Assembly: GCA_007119455.1 (NCBI GenBank)
Contig: SKPR01000225.1
Span: 1-15,474 of the forward strand
DNA: 15,474 nucleotides
Source: Candidatus Brevefilum sp.
Lineage (GTDB): Bacteria > Chloroflexota > Anaerolineae > Anaerolineales > Anaerolineaceae
Direction of reading: 5' to 3'
A program made the position numbers and the translations under genes. This document shows, one piece after another, positions 1 to 7,581 of the stretch. Position 1 is the stretch's first letter, and each line of letters starts with the position of its first letter. The notes under the pieces were generated by a model. It saw nothing but the letters and a program-made list of their open reading frames with translations. It did not search any database and was not told the origin of the DNA.

Positions 1-158
1 GTGTTCTGGCACATCCCGAAGTGGAACAACATCAAGCGGATTACGGAACCGTCTATGCCAACCTGTACAATCCGCTGACTCGTGAAATATGGTTTACCTT
101 TGGGGGTTATCCGGCTGCCAGTCGAGGGAACTGGCAGGCTGTACCCTGGCCGTTTTAG
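1..158 (+). CDS. 3' end of a gene, possibly a C45/acyl-transferase-type Ntn hydrolase (partial)
   Basis: An open frame runs in from the left edge (first full codon at base 3) and ends at TAG 156-158, giving the last 51 residues of a protein. The tail contains YGTVYANLYNPLTREIWF and then FGGYPAASRGNW before ending in WPWPF-like aromatic residues. The pattern of a 'TVYxxLYNPxTxxIWF' strand followed by a short aromatic tail recalls the C-terminus of acyl-CoA:6-aminopenicillanate acyltransferase/C45 and related linear-amide hydrolases. The nucleophile and core lie outside the window, so the family is a guess from memory; that the frame is coding is more secure. No clear terminator follows. The next gene on the same strand has its own promoter, so the two are probably not co-transcribed. 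Confidence 0.5.
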   Translation, partial: VLAHPEVEQHQADYGTVYANLYNPLTREIWFTFGGYPAASRGNWQAVPWPF

Positions 159-258
159 AGATTTTCTGACATCCACTCAATTTTTTCAGGTGAATAAACT
201 TGGCGCAGCCTTTCAACCTTTAATCCACCTCAGGCCACTCAGTAAGGGTTCTCACCTG

Positions 259-287
259 CTGAAAGTCCTCTCAACTGCAGGTATAAT
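259..287 (+). promoter_or_regulatory. Sigma-70-type promoter for kbl
   Basis: A perfect TATAAT (282-287) lies 17 bp downstream of CTGAAA (259-264, 4 of 6 match to TTGACA). Transcription would begin near 294, about 34 bases before the kbl ATG. This leaves room for the Shine-Dalgarno sequence GAGGGAG just upstream of that ATG. Seen by eye; no scoring was run. Confidence 0.7.
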
Positions 288-327
288 GTTAGCGTAATAA
301 TCACCAAGACAACAGATAGAGGGAGCC

Positions 328-1512
328 ATGTCAACCAAACTTAATTGGATTGATGAGGAACTGCAAAACCTGAAAGATTCCGGACTTTATAATAAAATCC
401 GCACGCTGAGCTCGCCCCAGGGTGCCTGGCTGGTTGTTGACGGCCGCCGTGTGCTGAATTTTTGCTCTAACAACTACCTGGGCCTGGCAAACCACCCCCG
501 GTTGGTCAGTGCTGCCCAGCAAGCCATGGAAGACTATGGTGTGGGGCCCGGGGCCGTTCGCACCATCGCTGGCACGATGGACCCGCACCTGCAGCTTGAG
601 CAGCGTATGGCTGAGTTCAAGCATGTGGAAGCTGCCATCACGTTCCAATCAGGTTTTACAGCCAACCTGGGGACCATCCCTGCCCTGGTCGGCAAGGAAG
701 ATATGATCTTCTCGGATGAGCTCAACCACGCCTCGATCATCGACGGCTGCCGGCTCTCCGGTGCGGTGATCAAACGCTACGAGCATGCCGACCCTGTTTC
801 CCTTGAAGCCGTTATCCGGGAAAACGAAGGCCAATACCGCCGCGGTCTGATCGTGACGGACGGAGTCTTTTCAATGGACGGTGATTTCCCGCCCCTCGAT
901 CAACTGGCTGACGTGGCTGAGAATTACGACCTGATGTTGATGGTAGACGATGCTCATGGCGAAGGAGTCCTGGGTGAAGGCGGGCGTGGGATAGTGGATC
1001 ACTTCAAATTGCACGGTCGGGTTGATGTGGAAGTCGGTACTTTTTCAAAAGCCTTTGGCGTGATGGGCGGGGTGGTCGCTGGCAAGCGTCGGATTATCGA
1101 ATGGCTGCGCCAACGTGGCCGGCCCTTCTTATTTTCATCGGCGGTGACCGTGCCTGATGTGGCCGCAACCATCGCAGCTATTGATGTGCTGGAAGAGTCC
1201 ACCGAACTGGTCGACAGACTCTGGAAAAACGCGGAAGTGTTCAAAGGTGAGATGCAGGCCCTGGGTTTCGACACCGGCAAGAGCATGACCCCGATTACCC
1301 CTGTCATGCTGGGCGATGCCAAGCTCGCCCGTGAGTTCAGCCGCCAGCTTTACGAAGCTGGTGTCTTTGCGATGGCCCTCGGCTTCCCCACTGTGCCACG
1401 GGGGATGGCCCGCATCCGTGTGATGATCTCCGCCGCTCATTCCGAGGAGGACCTCGAACAAGCCCTCGCTGCCTTCGAAAGCGTTGGAAAGAATCTGGGC
1501 GTGATTGATTAA
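328..1512 (+). CDS. kbl: Glycine C-acetyltransferase (2-amino-3-ketobutyrate CoA ligase)
   Basis: This is a PLP-dependent alpha-oxoamine synthase of 394 aa, close to the usual size of Kbl (about 398). The enzyme cleaves 2-amino-3-ketobutyrate with CoA to glycine and acetyl-CoA, the second step of threonine breakdown, or runs in reverse. Visible features: the N-terminal NFCSNNYLGLANHP segment (44-57), GVGPGAVRTIAGT (71-83), the substrate/PLP-stacking NHASI region (133-137), VDDAHGEGVLGEGGRG (206-221) with the PLP-nitrogen Asp, and GTFSKAFG with the Schiff-base lysine at K241. R362 and R364 near the C-terminus (ARIRVMIS) provide the expected carboxylate-binding arginine. The DDAHGEG form matches Kbl of Firmicutes/thermophiles better than E. 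coli Kbl. Some relatives also have BioF (8-amino-7-oxononanoate synthase) activity, which sequence alone cannot exclude. The start has GAGGGAG a few bases upstream. No threonine dehydrogenase (tdh) gene is adjacent. Base composition is visibly more GC-rich than in the glycosyltransferase region. Confidence 0.93.
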   Translation: MSTKLNWIDEELQNLKDSGLYNKIRTLSSPQGAWLVVDGRRVLNFCSNNYLGLANHPRLVSAAQQAMEDYGVGPGAVRTIAGTMDPHLQLEQRMAEFKHVEAAITFQSGFTANLGTIPALVGKEDMIFSDELNHASIIDGCRLSGAVIKRYEHADPVSLEAVIRENEGQYRRGLIVTDGVFSMDGDFPPLDQLADVAENYDLMLMVDDAHGEGVLGEGGRGIVDHFKLHGRVDVEVGTFSKAFGVMGGVVAGKRRIIEWLRQRGRPFLFSSAVTVPDVAATIAAIDVLEESTELVDRLWKNAEVFKGEMQALGFDTGKSMTPITPVMLGDAKLAREFSRQLYEAGVFAMALGFPTVPRGMARIRVMISAAHSEEDLEQALAAFESVGKNLGVID

Positions 1513-1560
1513 AAACTTTATCTTGATTTATATCTCTGCTCTTACATCCCCCGTCACTTA

Positions 1561-1594
1561 AAGCACAAATCGCCCTGGTGGGCAATTCGTGCTT
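1561..1594. terminator. Imperfect hairpin between convergent genes, likely terminator
   Basis: AAGCACAAATCGCCC (1561-1575) pairs with GGGCAATTCGTGCTT (1580-1594) around a TGGT loop, with two mismatched positions in a 15-bp stem. It sits 48 bases after the kbl stop and 14 bases beyond the stop of the convergent small gene, where a bidirectional terminator would be expected. It lacks a strong T tract on either side, so termination may be weak or factor-assisted. Confidence 0.55.
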
Positions 1595-1608
1595 GTGTAT
1601 TCGAGAAT

Positions 1609-1857
1609 TTACGGAACCGGTTTGCTAGCTTCAGATTCCTTGAAGGGGTCGTAACCCGGATTTGTGCCCGACCAGCAGCAACCGGCTTGCTGGAAGGTAT
1701 TGCAGGCTAATCCCCGGGAGCACCGGTGAGCGATGATCCGCGGTGCCTGCTCCGGCAAGAAGGTCGCTGGATAAACAATCTCAGCCTCGAACGCGACCTC
1801 ATCCTCGACACGTTCACAATAACTGATCTTCAATACTTCCCAATTTCGATAAGCCAC
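1609..1857 (-). CDS. Small cysteine-containing hypothetical protein (82 aa)
   Basis: I do not recognise this family. The case that it is a real gene is good: it starts with GTG (1857-1855) preceded by a perfect AGGAGG (1865-1870 on the complement) at 7-base spacing, and a consensus-like promoter lies just upstream. The 82-aa product is soluble, with no signal peptide or membrane segment. It begins with an alternating beta-like stretch (WEVLKISYCERVEDEVAFEA). The second half has five cysteines in total with C14, then C46, C52 and the pair C60-C61, plus H44 (HRCSRGLAC, GCCW), and it ends in a proline-rich tail. The clustered Cys/His could bind a metal or form disulfides; this is inference. It is convergent with kbl and transcribed separately from the glycosyltransferase operon. 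Confidence 0.75.
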   Translation of the reverse strand: MAYRNWEVLKISYCERVEDEVAFEAEIVYPATFLPEQAPRIIAHRCSRGLACNTFQQAGCCWSGTNPGYDPFKESEASKPVP

Positions 1858-1864
1858 AATCCTA

Positions 1865-1870
1865 CCTCCT
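1865..1870 (-). promoter_or_regulatory. Strong Shine-Dalgarno deciding a GTG start
   Basis: AGGAGG on the minus strand, 7 bases before GTG at 1857. No ATG is available nearby in frame, so this site fixes the GTG as the start of the small protein. Confidence 0.8.
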
Positions 1871-1906
1871 GAACGGTTAATCTATTACCAATATTCTCCA
1901 ATTGGG

Positions 1907-1935
1907 ATTATAACACATCCATTTTTGATTAACAA
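1907..1935 (-). promoter_or_regulatory. Promoter for the 82-aa protein gene
   Basis: On the minus strand TTGTTA (1935-1930, 4 of 6) is followed after 17 bp by a perfect TATAAT (1912-1907). The predicted transcription start is near 1900, inside the 8-bp palindrome CCAATTGG (1898-1905), which might be an operator. The 5' leader would be about 43 bases. Confidence 0.65.
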
Positions 1936-2126
1936 TAGCTTAACGCCGACCTGAAGAGAATCAGGACAAAAGTCATATTTTTAGGTCTCTATTCATTAAT
2001 TGCTGTAAAACCAGATATTTTGCAATGGGCTTTAGCCAGGGGCTGTTCAGAAATCGTCCAATTGTTAGTAGCAACAAGTTTATCAATGAACTTCGTTCTT
2101 AGTTCCTGGAATTTTCGTGCAACCAA
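1936..2126. other. Non-coding stretch after the glycosyltransferase operon
   Basis: About 190 bases separate the promoter of the small gene from the stop of the last operon gene. The stretch is AT-rich and holds a short hairpin-like CCTGA-agagaa-TCAGG without a T tract in the operon's direction. I see no convincing gene or clear rho-independent terminator in it. Confidence 0.5.
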
Positions 2127-2927
2127 TCAGGTTAGATCATCCGATTTACGCTTGCGAAACTTCCGCTTCCGCCGCCAGTTGATCAGTGGGGCCAGAAGTC
2201 GCCTTAGACCATACTTTATCACAATGGGTGAGAGCCTCTTCCCCCCCTCGCGATAATGGACTCGCAGCATCTCAGGCCAGCAGCGCGCATCAGCTGCGAT
2301 TGTTTTGGCCTCACCATGCAACCTGAAGCTGGCCCAGATCTGTCCGGGTCTGTAGACCAATGGCGCTTCCCTCGCCAGGCGCACCCACAGGTCATAATCC
2401 ATCGCAAAATAGAAGCTCGGGTCCAGAGGGCCAACTTTTTGCCACAGATCCGCTCTGAAAAATGCTGCCTGCTGGGGGATATGAACATAACCCCGCCGCA
2501 GTCGCGCATAATCCGTTTGGGCGGCAGGGAATATTCCGATCTCACGATCTTCTTCATCAATGAAGGTGCAATCCCCATAGACCATGCCAGCCTCCGGGTG
2601 GGCTTCGAGGTAAGCAACCGCCTCTGATAAAGCCCCGGGCTGGTAAATATCATCCGAATTCAACCAGGCCAGATACTTCCCACTGGCCCGGGCAAAACCT
2701 TTATTGATGGCATCTGTCTGCCCCCGATCAGGGACGGATTCCCAGTACGCCAGGCGGTCCTGGTATTCCTGGATGATTGCCTGGCTGCCGTCCGTTGAGC
2801 CACCATCAATAATGATGTACTCAAGGTTGGGAAAATCCTGTGTTAGAACCGAATCAATCGTACGCCGGATAAATTTTCCCTGGTTGAAGGAGGGTGTGAC
2901 AATTGAAATAAGCGGTGTCTGAGGCAT
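2127..2927 (-). CDS. GT2-family glycosyltransferase (WfgS-like)
   Basis: A 266-aa inverting GT-A glycosyltransferase, likely transferring a sugar from a nucleotide donor at the cytoplasmic face of the membrane. Motifs in order: ISIVTPSFNQGKFI (7-20) at the N-terminus; DGGSTDGS (41-48) of the nucleotide site; NSDD (90-93), the metal-binding DxD equivalent; MDYDLW (176-181), the position of the catalytic acidic residue in the ED(Y)-type motif; and HGEAKT (204-209). The C-terminus is strongly basic (WRRKRKFRKRK, 251-261) after a short hydrophobic helix, which could hold the enzyme to the inner leaflet. It is the last gene of the run, separated from the upstream GT-C gene by 120 bases that contain a possible internal -10. 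The ATG has only a weak AGGT ahead of it. Donor and acceptor cannot be told from sequence. It is a paralogue of the GT2 at 6586-7581. Confidence 0.88.
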   Translation of the reverse strand: MPQTPLISIVTPSFNQGKFIRRTIDSVLTQDFPNLEYIIIDGGSTDGSQAIIQEYQDRLAYWESVPDRGQTDAINKGFARASGKYLAWLNSDDIYQPGALSEAVAYLEAHPEAGMVYGDCTFIDEEDREIGIFPAAQTDYARLRRGYVHIPQQAAFFRADLWQKVGPLDPSFYFAMDYDLWVRLAREAPLVYRPGQIWASFRLHGEAKTIAADARCWPEMLRVHYREGGKRLSPIVIKYGLRRLLAPLINWRRKRKFRKRKSDDLT

Positions 2928-2991
2928 TTATGACCTAATTATCGGTTAAAAATTCAATGACATGGATCCATAAAAGGATCAAAGCGCCATC

Positions 2992-2997
2992 ATTATA
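2992..2997 (-). promoter_or_regulatory. Possible internal promoter (-10) ahead of the last GT2 gene
   Basis: A perfect TATAAT on the minus strand lies in the 120-base gap before the terminal GT2 gene. No good -35 is found at 16-18 bp, so it is either weak, activator-dependent or chance. If real it would allow the last gene to be expressed apart from the operon. Confidence 0.3.
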
Positions 2998-3047
2998 CTT
3001 GAGAGATGTTAAACGACTATGCATTCTGTGATTTTTTCGAAGAGGTT

Positions 3048-4814
3048 TCATCCATCATAATCCAACAAAAATATTTGGTTTCCCTGAGCAGCATATACCT
3101 GGGTTAATGCCTGACCGGATTGCTCCAGACTGATATCCAGCAGAAATCTGGGGCTTGTGGCATCCAGATATATGGCCTTAAAATCCTGTGCAGCCATCCA
3201 GATGATAAAGTCTGTAGAATTTTCAAAGTGAGGGATATCCGGAGCGCAAAAATTGGCCACATTTCTTTCTGCAAGGAAAACCACCGAGGGCGTGCACGTC
3301 AGCACAAAATCATCCGGTTCGGTTACCTCGCGTAGTGCGAGCGAAGCAGCTTCCTGAGGGGATTCGCCTAAAACCCGTGGGCTGTATGTCATAAATGGCC
3401 CATGCAACAGTAAAGCCGCGGCAAACAGAAGCAGCATCGAATGGGTTTGCCAATGTGGCAGATCGTCCGTCCGTTTGGACATTAGCAGGGTCAGGATCAG
3501 CCAGGAGAGGAATACTATCATACTCAACATGATCGCGCCTTCACCCTGCCATAAGCCCAGGATTAAAATACTGCCCAGTACACCACCCCAAATGAGACAC
3601 TCGTTATTCTTGTTGAGGTTATCCAGCAAGGCCTTCAAACCGATGATGGCCAGTGAAAACAGAGCAAAGAAAAATACCCGAAAATAACCTACCCGAACCA
3701 GCGTCCGGGCAATGCCCGCGCTGAGAGGCAGCATCCAGATCAGATGCAGGACGGCCAGAGGCAACTTTTTTTGTTGGACCAGTGCCACCAAACCCCTGAA
3801 TGCCAGGAGTGCGATAAAAATGGTGTAGCGCCTGAAATATGCGGTCAGGAAAAGCCCGGGCAGCGAACGGAGGACATTGACCAAACGTCTTGAGTAAGCC
3901 TGGGGATTTCGGGCAATGGCTCGGAAGACAGAATGATTATTTTCTTCAGGGGTTCCGAATAACTCCCTGGCAACATAGTAACTTTCTGTCGGAGCACCAA
4001 ACCGGGCCTCTCCCTCAGGCAGATCGACTTCCTGCCCCTGTTCAAAAGCCACGTATGAACGATCGGAGATTCCTGTCTCAAAATTACCATGAACAGCCCC
4101 ACGCAGCAGCACATAACCATAAGTCAGGGTCATGAATGGCACCAGGGCAGCCATGGCCAGACGCCACCAGGCATGGTGTTTCCAGCCTATCCAGATTACA
4201 AATACCGTTAATCCTGCGATGATAATCATCGCATCACCCCTGGTGAGCATCCCCAACCCCATCCAGAAAGACGCCCACCAGAGATGTTTGATTTGTTTTG
4301 ATTTAACAAAATAAACAGCCTGTGAGAAACCGATGGCAGACAGGGCTGCAAACATGGGGTCAGCTGGATATTCAAAATTTTGCATCAACAGGGGTGTCAG
4401 GAAAACAAAACCAAACAGGATCACAGGATTGAATAGATCTCTAAGCGCTTTAGCCACCTGCCAGGTGCCAAGGAAGACAAAACTGAAGAGCAGGAACCGC
4501 CCCAGGGAATTAGCATGGATCAACCAGAAGGGGGAACTCCGGAAAGGCAGGATGGTTAGCGCTGCAAACCAGGAATATAACGGGCTATCAGCTAAAACCC
4601 GCATCTGGCCATCCAGCAAGTTAACGCCGCTGATCAGGTAGTAAGTCTCATCCCAGGGTGCAATGTCCCGTAAATTGGGTAAAAACCAGGGCAGGTAAAT
4701 CGCCACAGCAATCAGATAGATATAAAATGCCGGCTCACGAATTAATCCCCTGACACCTTGCTTTATCGTGAACCAATATCCTGAGACAGGTTTTAATTTT
4801 TCGCTATTTCTCAT
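3048..4814 (-). CDS. GT-C-fold membrane glycosyltransferase (GT39/ArnT-like), 588 aa
   Basis: A polytopic membrane protein with about ten or more hydrophobic segments, resembling the GT-C superfamily (PMT/ArnT/RgtA-type), which use polyprenyl-phosphate sugars on the outer side of the membrane. After the first membrane helix (about 30-46) comes APWDETYY with W54-D55-E56, the position of the acidic catalytic/metal residue in the first external loop of GT-C enzymes. A long loop carries FGTPEENNHSVFRAI (286-300). The C-terminal 100 residues after the last helix form a small soluble domain with FIIWMAAQDFKAIYLD. These elements are shared with the neighbouring 595-aa protein, so the two are paralogues. 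Its ATG overlaps the stop of that gene (ATGA, 4811-4814), implying translational coupling. Sugar specificity is unknown. Confidence 0.8.
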   Translation of the reverse strand: MRNSEKLKPVSGYWFTIKQGVRGLIREPAFYIYLIAVAIYLPWFLPNLRDIAPWDETYYLISGVNLLDGQMRVLADSPLYSWFAALTILPFRSSPFWLIHANSLGRFLLFSFVFLGTWQVAKALRDLFNPVILFGFVFLTPLLMQNFEYPADPMFAALSAIGFSQAVYFVKSKQIKHLWWASFWMGLGMLTRGDAMIIIAGLTVFVIWIGWKHHAWWRLAMAALVPFMTLTYGYVLLRGAVHGNFETGISDRSYVAFEQGQEVDLPEGEARFGAPTESYYVARELFGTPEENNHSVFRAIARNPQAYSRRLVNVLRSLPGLFLTAYFRRYTIFIALLAFRGLVALVQQKKLPLAVLHLIWMLPLSAGIARTLVRVGYFRVFFFALFSLAIIGLKALLDNLNKNNECLIWGGVLGSILILGLWQGEGAIMLSMIVFLSWLILTLLMSKRTDDLPHWQTHSMLLLFAAALLLHGPFMTYSPRVLGESPQEAASLALREVTEPDDFVLTCTPSVVFLAERNVANFCAPDIPHFENSTDFIIWMAAQDFKAIYLDATSPRFLLDISLEQSGQALTQVYAAQGNQIFLLDYDG

Positions 4815-6598
4815 AAATCACCACGACTATCTACCTGATAAATCAAAATACCTCGGTTCGATGTTGTATAAATTTCTTCGAGACCTTCACCCACTAATGA
4901 TAAGGCCATGTCCTTATACGCAGCAGGAAAATGCTGATCAATATAAAGAGCATGGATATCCTGAGCCTGGATCCAGATCAGAAACTCATTCTCATCAGCA
5001 AAATCCGGGATATCATAGGCGTTGATCCCATAATAAATCATCCGGGCGGCCCATATATTTGCGGGAGCTCCTGACAATATATTACTCCCTGCTTGAAAAT
5101 GATCCTGCAAAAAATAAACCGATTGCTCTAATCCGGAATTGCCATAGTCTGGCAGTTCGGGGGAAGGATACCCGCCGCGCATCACCAAAACAACTGCCAG
5201 CAGAAGCCAAAGTGCATGGTTGCGCCATCGGGAAAAATCACGAATGCGCAACCTGAGCAGGTAAATCAAACCAAGACCTAAAATGAACAGAACGCCCCGG
5301 TATAACATGGTTGTGTTTCCAGCAACCAGACTGACCAGAACCAATAAACTGCTGGCTATGACGATCCCAATCTGCTCTTTTTTATCGTCAAAATTTTGAA
5401 TTATTCGTGTCAGCCCAATACTTGAGAGGCTAAAGACAACAAAATAAGGCATGAGGAAATAACCCTCACGGAAAAATGTGTTCAACCAGCCCACACCCAG
5501 GGGTATAAACCACAGGATACTCATTACCGCCAGCGGGCAATGCCTGTCTCTGATGAGGGCGATTAGCCCGCGCAGGCTCAACCAGCCAAAGATCAAGATG
5601 AATTTATGCCCGTATGCCCTGGTCGTGAATTTAACAAAACTCGGCACAGAACGCCTGAGCCGCTCAAAATAAACCGGCGGATTCCTGAGAATAGCCCTGA
5701 AGACAGAATGATTATTCTCCTCCGGGGTGCCAAAAGCTTCCTGTGATTCAAGCCGGGCGCTGACTGTTGGTATGAAAATCCCGGTTTGAGAGTAAATGAC
5801 TTCATGCCCGCTTTCAAAATTATAGAATGTGCGCCCAGCCAAACCGGTATCAAAATCACCCGTTGACAAACCATAGAATAGTATGAAGCTAACTACCAGC
5901 ATGATGAATGGTGTTAACAATCCGGGTAGAATTCGCCAGGAGATTTTTTGATCTCGCAAGATCATCAAAACAGTCACAACCAGCATGACACCCATCAACA
6001 ATAAACCCTCAGCACGTGCCAGCATCCCAATCCCCATAAAAGCAGAAGCCCACCACAAATGTCGAGGCAATCGACTTTTGTAGAAACTTATCATCTGCCA
6101 GAATGCCAGGCCCGAAAAACCGGCGAAAAGTACGTCACTTGGAAAGAGAAACATCACGGCAGCAACCGGCACAATCACAATCATCGCCAACATAATCCAG
6201 GAATTGGCATATGGTTTCAATGCCCTGGCGATCAAGCAAGTGCTGAAAAAGATTAAGCTAAACAAGATAATCCTGCCTATAGCATTAGCCAACACGAAAT
6301 AATCGGGGGAATTTATTACAGGCAAGATCGTGATCCCATAAAATAAACTGGACAAGGGAGAATTTGCCAGGTTCGGAAATTCTCCGGCTGTTAATAAACG
6401 ATAGCCTGAATGAATATAGGATGCCTCGTCCCAGATATTGATGCGATTGAGTGTTGGGAAGAAATGGGCCAATTCAAGGCCCAGGCTAAGAATATAGATT
6501 GGGATCAGAATATCTAACGATAATTCCGTAGCTTTTTGGTAAATTTCTTTAACGCGTGATTTGATCATAATCCACATGTAGTTTTTTATTGTTCCCAA
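4811..6598 (-). CDS. GT-C-fold membrane glycosyltransferase (GT39/ArnT-like), 595 aa
   Basis: Paralogue of the 588-aa protein downstream. It has the same plan: a membrane helix at about 27-46, an external loop with NIWDEASY (W56-D57-E58), many further hydrophobic helices, a long loop with FGTPEENNHSVFRAI, and a soluble C-terminal tail with FLIWIQAQDIHALYID. The predicted role is transfer of a sugar from a polyprenyl-phosphate donor to a growing extracellular glycan or lipid. I take the TTG at 6598 as start because AGGAAAG lies a few bases upstream and it overlaps the preceding GT2 gene by 13 bases; ATG codons at 6577 and 6568 are alternatives that would shorten the protein by 7 or 10 residues without touching the fold. 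The stop overlaps the next ATG (ATGA). Confidence 0.8.
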   Translation of the reverse strand: MGTIKNYMWIMIKSRVKEIYQKATELSLDILIPIYILSLGLELAHFFPTLNRINIWDEASYIHSGYRLLTAGEFPNLANSPLSSLFYGITILPVINSPDYFVLANAIGRIILFSLIFFSTCLIARALKPYANSWIMLAMIVIVPVAAVMFLFPSDVLFAGFSGLAFWQMISFYKSRLPRHLWWASAFMGIGMLARAEGLLLMGVMLVVTVLMILRDQKISWRILPGLLTPFIMLVVSFILFYGLSTGDFDTGLAGRTFYNFESGHEVIYSQTGIFIPTVSARLESQEAFGTPEENNHSVFRAILRNPPVYFERLRRSVPSFVKFTTRAYGHKFILIFGWLSLRGLIALIRDRHCPLAVMSILWFIPLGVGWLNTFFREGYFLMPYFVVFSLSSIGLTRIIQNFDDKKEQIGIVIASSLLVLVSLVAGNTTMLYRGVLFILGLGLIYLLRLRIRDFSRWRNHALWLLLAVVLVMRGGYPSPELPDYGNSGLEQSVYFLQDHFQAGSNILSGAPANIWAARMIYYGINAYDIPDFADENEFLIWIQAQDIHALYIDQHFPAAYKDMALSLVGEGLEEIYTTSNRGILIYQVDSRGDL

Positions 6599-7581
6599 TA
6601 AATCTTTCCTGGTTCAATAACCAGCTTTTGCTTTTGATGCTGTAATTTGCGGCGGGTCTGGCGATACCATAAGAACAAACCACCCAATCCCAGGGCCCCA
6701 CCAAATGCCTGCGCCCATTTATACCAGACCTTCAGGACGGATTTAGGGTTGATTTTCCATGCCTGTCTAAAATGCCACAATGCCTTCTGATGCATACCTG
6801 AGTCAATCAGCCTGCGGGCCGAAAAGATGTGTAAACCAACCTTGATCTCCTCATCATGTTCTTTAAAAACCGTCTCGAATTGCGGATCTGTTTTCAGGCT
6901 TTCAATAAAATTAAAGGCTTCATCCACAAAGTTTGCGGCCAGGGCGATGGTTTTGGCTTCTTCATGAGTCCGTTCGACCGCCCAATATTGTTCCACATGC
7001 AAAATTGGATAGACTGCAGCAATTCTTACCCATAATTCATGATCAAGGATCAGGTGACTCTCAGGCCGCAAATAACCCGCTTGCTCAAGGGCTTCCCGCC
7101 GCATGAACACAGCCGGTTGTAGCAGTACATTGAAAGCTAATAGATCTGTCAGCGAGTACTGGGGATAGGGATGCCAGTCAAGCAAATGACCTTCCGCATC
7201 AATCATCACCCCATCACCATAAACCATACCAATATCCGGGTTTGCCTTAAAGGCTGCCACGGCCTGACTGATTACATCACAACGATAATACACATCATCC
7301 GAGTTGATCCAGGCCACGATCTCACCGCTTGCCCTGCGAAAGCCCTTATTAATCGCATCTGCCTGTCCCTGATCCTTTTCAGAAACCCAATCAGCAATCC
7401 GGTGCGCATAACGGGCAATAATGTCCTGGGTACCATCTGCGGAACCACCATCAATGACGATATATTCAATCTGGGGATAATCCTGGCCTAAGACTGAAAG
7501 CATCGTCTGTTCAATAAAACGGGCGTGGTTATATGAAGGTGTAATGATGGAGACAAGCGGCTGCTTCATGAGCTTCTTCAT
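6586..7581 (-). CDS. GT2-family glycosyltransferase with C-terminal extension
   Basis: A 331-aa GT-A glycosyltransferase of the same subfamily as the GT2 at 2127-2927. Motifs: VSIITPSYNHARFI (10-23), DGGSADG (44-50), NSDD (93-96, DxD), LDHELW (179-184, catalytic acid/base region), and HEEAKT (206-211). Unlike the shorter paralogue it continues for about 115 residues beyond the catalytic domain. This part includes a TPR-like helical stretch (about 253-280: ARRLIDSGMHQKALWHFRQA), a hydrophobic patch GGALGLGGLFLWY (294-306) that may be a membrane anchor, and a basic tail. The ATG at 7581 overlaps the stop of the upstream GT-C gene (ATGA), so coupling favours it; an ATG four codons in is an alternative. 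Likely a cytoplasmic-face transferase, making a lipid-linked sugar or extending a lipid-linked glycan. Confidence 0.87.
   Translation of the reverse strand: MKKLMKQPLVSIITPSYNHARFIEQTMLSVLGQDYPQIEYIVIDGGSADGTQDIIARYAHRIADWVSEKDQGQADAINKGFRRASGEIVAWINSDDVYYRCDVISQAVAAFKANPDIGMVYGDGVMIDAEGHLLDWHPYPQYSLTDLLAFNVLLQPAVFMRREALEQAGYLRPESHLILDHELWVRIAAVYPILHVEQYWAVERTHEEAKTIALAANFVDEAFNFIESLKTDPQFETVFKEHDEEIKVGLHIFSARRLIDSGMHQKALWHFRQAWKINPKSVLKVWYKWAQAFGGALGLGGLFLWYRQTRRKLQHQKQKLVIEPGKIYWEQ

Noticed and set aside
82..297. Open frame of 71 codons between the first partial gene and kbl
   Set aside because: No ribosome site, overlaps the end of the partial gene in another frame and runs over the kbl promoter; composition is not protein-like.
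1939..2256. Plus-strand open frame with a faintly ankyrin-like stretch (ALARGCSEIVQLL)
   Set aside because: No proper start with a ribosome site, no repeat of the motif, and its second half is antisense to the GT2 gene whose motifs are clear.
2962..2971. Palindrome ATGGATCCAT in the gap before the last GT2 gene
   Set aside because: Single 10-bp palindrome with no repeat or promoter relation that would give it a role.
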